Made by a program: the position numbers and the translations under genes. A stretch of 19,994 bases of DNA from Chloroflexota bacterium (GTDB lineage: Bacteria > Chloroflexota > UBA11872): positions 1 to 19,994 of the forward strand of contig JAPPFO010000094.1 in NCBI GenBank assembly GCA_028875175.1, given 5' to 3'. The notes beneath the pieces were generated by a model. It worked only from the letters and a program-made list of their open reading frames with translations. It searched no databases and was not told the origin of the DNA. The stretch's first letter is position 1. Each line of letters begins with the position of its first letter. Positions 14,398 to 19,994 of this stretch are shown here, piece by piece.

Positions 14398-17300
14398 CGT
14401 GGGCTCAAGAAAACGGTGATGCGCGATTGCTGGAAGTGTTGGCGCCCATGCATGCTTCTGCTTCTCGCGACGTTTGCGCAGTCAGCCCTCGCCGAGGCGC
14501 CGCCACTGTTCGCGAACGCGGACAGGGCTGTCGGCGCGTTGGCGACGAACGGCCAGGGCCGCATCGCCCGCGTGGTGCCGGGCCGTCTCGCTGCGCTGCG
14601 CAGCGAGGTGTTGGCCGAGGGGGCGGGGCGGCTGCGCCTGAACCTGCCCAACGGCGTTGAGCAGGTGGCTCGGCTGGAGCGAAGCGCGCCGACGGCCTCC
14701 GGCTACACACTGTCGGGGCCCTTGGAGGGCGTGCCGTTCGGCCGCGCGGTGCTGGTGGTGAACGAGGGCGTGACCATGGGTCGGATTTACACGCCGGAGG
14801 GGAAGTACAGGTTGGAGGGGACCGACGGACTGCTGGCGATGGAGCCCATGGCGCCGCAGCCGCGCCATTGCGAGACGGTGGAGCCTCCCGCTGGGCTGGC
14901 GATGGTGCCCAACGGTCCCGTCGAGCCGGGGCGGCAGCCTTCGGCGGCGTCGGCCCGCTCCAAACGTGAGGGCACGTCGGTCCCGGCCGATGTGGACGGG
15001 TCCGGCAACAGCGTGGTGGACGTGCTGGTGGTCTATCCCTCGTTCGTGCGGGACATGGAGGGCGGCTACGCGCGGATGCTGGCGATGATCGACCTGGACA
15101 TCGCCACGGCTAACGAGGCGTACGCGGCCAGCGGCATCAATCTGCGAGTGGCATTGGCCGCTGCCGTGGAGGTGGAGTACGACCGATTCAAGTCCCGGTA
15201 CGCCGAAGACGCGAGTGTGACTGAGTTATGGCGCTCCGCGCTGGGCGAGCTGTCAGGATCGGACGATGGCCACATGGACGAGGTGCATGCGCTGCGCGAC
15301 CGCCATGCCGCGGATCTGGTTCTGCTGCACTTTGGCGGCGCTACCATGCGGGCGTTCATGGACACCCACACCCTCGGGATAGCCTATGCGCCGAGCGAGG
15401 TGTCGCGGGAGTCGGTGGAGGCGCACGGCTTCTCGGTGGCCCTGTCCGGCGACGGAACGGTGGTGGCGCACGAGCTTGGCCACAGCATGGGCCTGCTTCA
15501 CGACCGCCGGGAAGACCGGAGCAACCTGCCGTTCCCGTACAGCCATGGGTTCCGCTACGAACTGCCCCGGCGGCTGGAGGACGGGACGAAGGACGAAGTG
15601 CTGGATTACGGGACCATCATGTCCCAGTACTCGGGAGCGGACTATTGGCGCTCGGACTTCGTGCTGGCGTTCTCGAACCCGGACTTGGCCCACCCAGCGG
15701 CGCCGGACCTTCGGCTCGGCGTGGCGGGGGACGATCCCTCGTCATCGCCGGACGGGCCGGCGGACGCGGCGCGGCACCTGAACGAGCTGCGCGCCACCCT
15801 GGCGGGGGTTCGGGACCGGGCGGATGCCGACTCCTGCACTTACATGCTATCGGGGGACAACGGAGAGCTGCCAGCAGCCGGGGGCACCTTCGAAGTCCAG
15901 GTGGAGACCCAGCCGGGCTGTCCTTGGGTGGCGGCGGGAGGCGAGTGGGTTCAGTCGGTTCTGGACCCGCAGGGGTCCGGAAGCGGCAGGGTCCGATACA
16001 TGGTCGCGAGGAACGACGGCTTTCGGCGGACGGCGGAGGTTCTTGTCGCCGGACGGGCTCATGCGAGGCCCCAAGCCGGCTCCCGGCCGGTGACGCCCGT
16101 GTGCGAGCGCTCGGGCGGCGTGAGGAACACCCTTGTGCAGGCCCACCCCGACTATCGTGAGGAGGAGTTCGTCATTGCGGGAGTGACCCAGGTTCGGGGC
16201 ACAGATTGCCGGAGCTTGGACTTCGACGCCGAGTACCTGGCGTCCTTTCGCGATTTCAGGTTGCATGCAACGTTCGATAAGGTTGTGCTGGGCGATTTCG
16301 ATGGCCTGACCGGCGTGACTCACCTTTTCTTAGGCGGTCATGTCACGCGCCTGCAGTCCGGCCTGCTGTCGGGACTGCCGGGTTTGCGGGTATTGTGGTT
16401 CGGCGCTTGGTTCAATCCCGATGGCGAGCTGGAGGCCATCGAGCCCGGGGCCTTCCGGGGATTGGCAGGGCTGAGGAAGCTGGACTTCGTTGGGCATAAG
16501 CTTGGCGAGCTTCCCCCCGGCGCCTTCGAAGGGCTGTCCGGCCTGCTTGAACTGGAGTTGAGGGGCGAGCTCGTTTCAATCGGGGTTGATACAGGGAGGG
16601 TTGTGCGTGCGCCAAGACCGCGGATGGCGCTCAACCCCGGCACATTCAAGGGCTTGGGGGAGTTGCGCTATCTCTGGATTCGTGGGCACGAACTTGCACC
16701 CTTGGAAGCTGGCACGTTCGCCGGGATGCCTGAGCTTCCCATGTTGGACTTGTACGACAACCGGCTGGAGGCGGTGGCGGCTGGCGCGTTCAGGGGGTTG
16801 GCTAGTGTGGAGACCCTCCTCGTGCAGCGGAACCGGCTGGCGCGGCTGCCGAGGGGCGCTTTCGACGGACTGCCCAGCCTAAGGGAGCTTAGTCTGTGGA
16901 ACAATCGGCTGTCGCGACTGCCGGACGGCTTGTTCGAGGGTCTCGATCGCCTTGAAGAGCTCGGCTTGGCCAGTAACCGCCTGGCGAGCCTCCGCCCGGA
17001 CATCTTCGCCGGACTGGGCAGCTTGGAGTCGCTAAACCTCGAGGACAACCCGCTGAGTCGCCTGACCCCGGGGGTGTTCCGCAATCTTGAGTCTTTGGAA
17101 GCGCTTTACCTGCGGGAAAATCGGCATGGCGCACTGCGTCGCGGCACGTTCGAAGGCTTGGACCGCCTTAACAGGCTATGGCTCTCCAGATCACATGTGA
17201 CCTCGCTGCCCCCGGGCTTACTGGGCGACCTCCCGGCGCTCGACGTATTGGTTTTGGAGGGGAACCGGCTGCATGCCCTTCCCCCCGACCTAGTGGACGG

Positions 17301-19446
17301 AAGGCGCCTTTCCGGGCTGCGGCTGGCGGGCAACCCGGGCGCGCCCTTCACCTTCGCCGTGAAGCCGGTCGCCGCGCCGCTGTCGCCGGGCGACGTGGGC
17401 TTCGGAGAACACCTGCGCTGGCGGGTGGAGATGGTGCCGGGGGCGCCGGATGACTTCGAAGTGCTGGCGTCCGCTTCGAACGCGGAGCCCTTCCATGGGT
17501 TGAGTGACGGATTCATTCGGACGTGGGTCTCCGCCGAACGGGACCGTTCGGAAGAGGAGCTGCTGCTGCCGGACGGCGACGAGGAGGTCGTCGTTCGCGT
17601 GGAGTCAACGACGTGGCAAGAAGGTAGGGGGCGCGGGCCCCAAGGCTCGGTTCAAATCGGCGATGTCACCTTTGGCATCGACTACGGCTACGGCTACTCC
17701 GGCATGCGGGTGGTGCCCGGCCCCCCGCTGGTGCTGCAGGGCTTCCAGGACGCCAGCCTCAAGCGAAGCGGGGAACCAACCGCCTTCGAACTGGCATCGG
17801 CATTCCCGCGCCGCTTCGGCCAGGATGCGGAGTACTCGGTGGCCACCAGCGACGATGCCGTTGCCGCCGTTCGAATCGAGGACGGGACGCTGTTGGTCAC
17901 GCCGACGGGGGTGGGCGCCGCGGAGGTGTCGGTGACGGCGACGCTCGCGGACGGGAGTTCGCTGGTGCGGCGCTTCTCGGTGACGGTGGGGGCGCCCTCG
18001 GTGCCGCTGCTGGTGGGCGCCAGCGATCCTGGCCGCGTGGGGTTCGCGCGGCTGCTGAACCGGTCGGAACGGGCGGGGAGGGTTCAGGTCACGGCAATCG
18101 ACGACGGCGGGACGCGACGCGGCGCCGTTTCCCTGCGGCTGCCCGCGCACGGCGCTGTGCATTTCAACTCCCGGGATCTGGAGGCGGGCAACGCCGCCAA
18201 GGGAATGCCTGATGGCGTGGGCGCCGGCGAAGGGGACTGGCGGCTGGAAATCGCCAGCGAGTTGGACGTGGAGGCGCTGTCCTACGTTCGGATGCGGGAC
18301 GGCTATGTTGCGGGCCTCAACCAGGTTGCGCCCACCGAGGACGGGGCCGTCCGCATCGCCACGTTCGCCCCGGCAGGCGATGACTGGGGCTCCGGGCTTC
18401 TGCGGGTGGTGAACCCCGGCGGGCGGGCGGCGGATGTTGTGTTGCGGGGCGTTGACGATGCCGGAGCTGCGTCGGCGGACGCGGTCAGGCTCCGAGTGCC
18501 GGCCGGGGCATCGCGGACGTTCACGGCAGCCCAACTCGAAGCGGGTGGCGACGGGCTGGAAGGGGCGTTGGGGGACGGCGAGGGATTTTGGCGGCTGGCG
18601 ATTGAGTCCAGCGCTCCTGTGCAGGCCATGTCCCTGATGGAAGAGGCCCCGGCGGGGCGGCTGTCCAACCTTTCCTTGGGACCGTTGGCGCCGGACCCGT
18701 TTGGGGTTCACCACCTGCCGCTGCTGCCATTGGCGTCTGAGCGAAGTCTCACGGGCGTGGTTCGGGTGGTGAACCGGTCACCGCGGGCAGGCTCCGTGAC
18801 CATCCGAGCCTTCGACGGCGCCGGCGCGATGCGCGATCCGGTGGAACTGTCGATCGAGGCCGGCGGCGCGGCGCACTTCAGTTCGGAGGACCTGGAGCTG
18901 GGCGGGGCGGGGACCGGTCTGTCCGGCAGCATCGGCCCGGGTGAGGATGGCTGGCGGCTGGAGCTGGAAAGCGGCCTCGACATCGGGGTTCTCGCCTACG
19001 CGCGCACGGAGGGCGGCCTTATGACGGCGCTGCACGGGACGGTGCCGAAGCGGGATGGCCGCCAGGTGGTGCGGATGTTCAATCCCGGCAGCAACCACGG
19101 GCAGGTGAGCGTGCTGCGGATCGCGAACCCGCACCGGCACGACGTCAAGGTGACTGTGATCGGCACGGACGATGCGGGGGGCGCTCCTCCCGGAGAGGGC
19201 TACGCGTGGGTCACGGTCCCAGCCGGCGGCGCCGTGGAATTGGACGCGGCGGCGCTTGAGGCAGGTGTGTTTGTAAAGAATGAACTACACGGACCGCTCT
19301 TCGACTACTGGAAGCGCAGGCCGTTGGGGGACGGCGCCGGCAAGTGGCGCCTTGCCGTGACCCCGGAGCGGGATTTGATGGTCCAGAGCCTGCTGGAAAC
19401 GCCCACCGGCCACCTCGTGAACCTTTCGTCGGTTGGGCAGCAGTGA
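14395..19446 (+). CDS. B3: secreted reprolysin-like zinc metalloprotease with LRR and C-terminal repeats, paralogue of B1
   Basis: 1683 residues from ATG 14395; ATG 14419 is an alternative that also keeps the signal peptide (CMLLLLATFAQSALA, cleavage after residue 33). The order mirrors B1: prodomain (~45-160, conserved Cys159 in PQPRHCETV), shorter linker, catalytic domain from ~207 (VVDVLVVYPSF) with HELGHSMGLLHD at 359-370 (zinc ligands His359, His363, His369; Glu360), Met-turn Met409 in YGTIMSQ, BACON-like domain (481-575), about 14 leucine-rich repeats (~632-990), beta linker, Ig/Big2-like domain (~1115-1199) and four C-terminal repeats (1202-1683). All catalytic residues are present, so it should be active. 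Relative to B1 the linker before the protease is shorter and there is one LRR fewer. The third C-terminal repeat has drifted (HFSSEDLELGGAG for HFNSDDLELGNAG). It follows an A-type gene tail, as B1 follows A1. Confidence 0.91.
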   Translation: MRGLKKTVMRDCWKCWRPCMLLLLATFAQSALAEAPPLFANADRAVGALATNGQGRIARVVPGRLAALRSEVLAEGAGRLRLNLPNGVEQVARLERSAPTASGYTLSGPLEGVPFGRAVLVVNEGVTMGRIYTPEGKYRLEGTDGLLAMEPMAPQPRHCETVEPPAGLAMVPNGPVEPGRQPSAASARSKREGTSVPADVDGSGNSVVDVLVVYPSFVRDMEGGYARMLAMIDLDIATANEAYAASGINLRVALAAAVEVEYDRFKSRYAEDASVTELWRSALGELSGSDDGHMDEVHALRDRHAADLVLLHFGGATMRAFMDTHTLGIAYAPSEVSRESVEAHGFSVALSGDGTVVAHELGHSMGLLHDRREDRSNLPFPYSHGFRYELPRRLEDGTKDEVLDYGTIMSQYSGADYWRSDFVLAFSNPDLAHPAAPDLRLGVAGDDPSSSPDGPADAARHLNELRATLAGVRDRADADSCTYMLSGDNGELPAAGGTFEVQVETQPGCPWVAAGGEWVQSVLDPQGSGSGRVRYMVARNDGFRRTAEVLVAGRAHARPQAGSRPVTPVCERSGGVRNTLVQAHPDYREEEFVIAGVTQVRGTDCRSLDFDAEYLASFRDFRLHATFDKVVLGDFDGLTGVTHLFLGGHVTRLQSGLLSGLPGLRVLWFGAWFNPDGELEAIEPGAFRGLAGLRKLDFVGHKLGELPPGAFEGLSGLLELELRGELVSIGVDTGRVVRAPRPRMALNPGTFKGLGELRYLWIRGHELAPLEAGTFAGMPELPMLDLYDNRLEAVAAGAFRGLASVETLLVQRNRLARLPRGAFDGLPSLRELSLWNNRLSRLPDGLFEGLDRLEELGLASNRLASLRPDIFAGLGSLESLNLEDNPLSRLTPGVFRNLESLEALYLRENRHGALRRGTFEGLDRLNRLWLSRSHVTSLPPGLLGDLPALDVLVLEGNRLHALPPDLVDGRRLSGLRLAGNPGAPFTFAVKPVAAPLSPGDVGFGEHLRWRVEMVPGAPDDFEVLASASNAEPFHGLSDGFIRTWVSAERDRSEEELLLPDGDEEVVVRVESTTWQEGRGRGPQGSVQIGDVTFGIDYGYGYSGMRVVPGPPLVLQGFQDASLKRSGEPTAFELASAFPRRFGQDAEYSVATSDDAVAAVRIEDGTLLVTPTGVGAAEVSVTATLADGSSLVRRFSVTVGAPSVPLLVGASDPGRVGFARLLNRSERAGRVQVTAIDDGGTRRGAVSLRLPAHGAVHFNSRDLEAGNAAKGMPDGVGAGEGDWRLEIASELDVEALSYVRMRDGYVAGLNQVAPTEDGAVRIATFAPAGDDWGSGLLRVVNPGGRAADVVLRGVDDAGAASADAVRLRVPAGASRTFTAAQLEAGGDGLEGALGDGEGFWRLAIESSAPVQAMSLMEEAPAGRLSNLSLGPLAPDPFGVHHLPLLPLASERSLTGVVRVVNRSPRAGSVTIRAFDGAGAMRDPVELSIEAGGAAHFSSEDLELGGAGTGLSGSIGPGEDGWRLELESGLDIGVLAYARTEGGLMTALHGTVPKRDGRQVVRMFNPGSNHGQVSVLRIANPHRHDVKVTVIGTDDAGGAPPGEGYAWVTVPAGGAVELDAAALEAGVFVKNELHGPLFDYWKRRPLGDGAGKWRLAVTPERDLMVQSLLETPTGHLVNLSSVGQQ
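16290..17362 (+). repeat. Leucine-rich repeat array in B3 (~14 repeats)
   Basis: 24-residue repeats such as FDGLPSLRELSLWNNRLSRL. Repeats 2 and 4 have insertions (WFNPDGELEAIEPGA; VDTGRVVRAPRPRMALNPGT) at the positions corresponding to the insertions in B1. The array ends in the same cap, NPGAPFTFAV here and NPGAPFAFAP in B1. Confidence 0.87.
17998..19443 (+). repeat. Four tandem C-terminal repeats in B3
   Basis: Four ~115-130-residue units like those of B1. Unit 1 has HFNSRDLEAGNAAKGM and GDWRLE. Unit 2 has VPAGASRTFTA and a LGDGEGFWRL motif. Unit 3 has HFSSEDLELG. Unit 4 has MFNPGSNHGQVSVLRI and ends QSLLETPTGHLVNLSS, as B1 ends QSLLESPTGHLTNLSS. Confidence 0.8.
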
Positions 19447-19489
19447 GCAACTCTTGGATTCCGTGGGGTCGAAGCTGCCCCATTCCATT

Positions 19490-19534
19490 TGCGGCCTGCG
19501 CCACCCAAATTTCGATGCCGAGGCTTAGGCCGCA
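19490..19534 (+). terminator. Possible hairpin downstream of B3
   Basis: TGCGGCCT (19490-19497) and AGGCCGCA (19527-19534) form a perfect 8-bp inverted repeat with a 29-base loop, 43 bases after the B3 stop. There is no following T run and the loop is long, so this is only a weak terminator candidate. Confidence 0.3.
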
Positions 19535-19561
19535 GTATCCCGGGGTGCCAACTCAACAGCA

Positions 19562-19583
19562 GCGGAAGGCACATAGCTTCCGC
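19562..19583 (-). terminator. Hairpin between convergent B3 and gene C
   Basis: GCGGAAG (19562-19568) and CTTCCGC (19577-19583) form a perfect 7-bp stem with an 8-base loop. It begins 2 bases past the gene C stop when read leftward and is followed on that strand by TGCTGTTGAGTTGG, only partly T-rich. It could terminate C, or both convergent transcripts. Confidence 0.45.
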
Positions 19584-19585
19584 AG

Positions 19586-19994
19586 CTATTCGGTGAAGCG
19601 CCGCTCCGCCGCAAAGCACGTCAGCTCCACGGTCGGTGGCGAGGCGACGGTGAGGCGGGCGCGCACCCGGGCGTCGCCGGCGCCGCTGTTGAGTTGTTGA
19701 TACACCCAGCGGCCCTCGGCGTCCGAGCGGGCGTTGATGTTCACTCGGCAGCCCCCTTCGCTGGCTCGCCGGCCGAGGCGCTTGAGTGTGCCCTGCACGG
19801 CGCTGGCCCGCTTGGCAAGCGCTCCGGCGTCGAGCCGCACCTTGTCCCGGCGGGCGTTCTCCAGCAAATCCAGTTGCCGTTCGGTGGGTGCGATGGCCGG
19901 GTGCGCGGGGTCAACCTCCCGCGCCCGCTCAAGCATCAACCGCCCTTGGGCGTAGCGTTGCCGGTCGGCGGCGGTCAGCGCCAGCTTCACGTAA
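19586..19994 (-). CDS. Gene C: unrecognised protein, 5' end outside window
   Basis: The frame is open through the right edge; the GTG at 19988-19990 is internal or at best an alternative start. About 136 C-terminal residues are visible. The first part is Leu/Ala/Arg-rich and helical (RYAQGRLMLERAREVDPAHP, then ERQLDLLENARRDKVRLD), reminiscent of a TPR-type helical hairpin. The second part (from ~70, LKRLGRRASEGGCRVNINAR) looks beta-rich, with two Cys (GGC and ELTC) that could pair if the protein is exported. I do not recognise the family and assign no function. It converges on B3 with 139 bases between stops. A truncated copy lies at 13191-13396, just after B1, which suggests gene C belongs to the duplicated A-B cassette. 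Confidence 0.72.
   Translation of the reverse strand, partial: YVKLALTAADRQRYAQGRLMLERAREVDPAHPAIAPTERQLDLLENARRDKVRLDAGALAKRASAVQGTLKRLGRRASEGGCRVNINARSDAEGRWVYQQLNSGAGDARVRARLTVASPPTVELTCFAAERRFTE
19605..19806. repeat. 202-bp direct repeat, copy 2 (inside gene C)
   Basis: Partner of 13195-13396, offset exactly 6410 bases, six mismatches, no gaps. Here the sequence continues into the rest of gene C on the right; in copy 1 it is broken off after CGCTGG. Confidence 0.93.

Noticed and set aside
17605..18714. 369-codon minus-strand open frame opposite B3
   Set aside because: Shadow of the B3 repeat region; its composition mirrors the plus-strand codons.
1..19994. CRISPR arrays, tRNA or rRNA genes, riboswitches
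   Set aside because: The repeats present are protein-coding domain repeats or the 202-bp gene duplication; no spacer pattern or conserved RNA motif was seen.

Overview
The window is very GC-rich, uses GTG as well as ATG starts, and encodes almost nothing but giant secreted, eukaryote-like surface proteins: fibronectin III, Calx-beta, cadherin, PKD-like and leucine-rich-repeat domains, a reprolysin-type metalloprotease, and tandem C-terminal modules. This suits a high-GC, Gram-negative, possibly host-associated bacterium (Gamma- or Alphaproteobacteria would be my guess). There is no housekeeping marker to fix taxonomy, so the assignment is an inference.

Layout. (1) 1-8019 (+): the 3' part of a giant multidomain adhesin-like protein, here called A1; it is open at the window's left edge. 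(2) 8016-13175 (+): B1, a 1719-residue secreted zinc metalloprotease with a BACON-like domain, about 15 leucine-rich repeats, an Ig-like domain and four C-terminal repeats. Its GTG start overlaps the A1 stop by 4 bases. (3) 13191-14395: a scar region of gene fragments: a minus-strand C-terminal piece of gene C (C1'), the last ~30 codons of an A-type gene (A2 tail), the signal peptide and prodomain of a B-type protease (B2 head), and the last ~117 codons of another A-type gene (A3 tail). (4) 14395-19446 (+): B3, an intact 1683-residue paralogue of B1. (5) 19447-19585: a short convergent intergenic space with two hairpins. (6) 19586-19994 (-): gene C, partial at the right edge and unrecognised.

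The fragments make sense if the locus was once a tandem array of three cassettes, each reading A -> B, with C convergent downstream (seen after B1 and B3). Cassette 1 keeps A1 and B1 and a C stub; cassette 2 keeps only the A tail and B head; cassette 3 keeps only the A tail plus a full B3 and C. All three cassettes preserve the same A-tail/B-head junction. C1' and C are near-identical direct repeats exactly 6410 bases apart, so the segment between them could be lost or amplified by homologous recombination. Functionally I infer a surface adhesin and a co-translated secreted protease that act together on a host or neighbouring cell surface. No RNA genes, CRISPR arrays, transposases or phage genes were seen.
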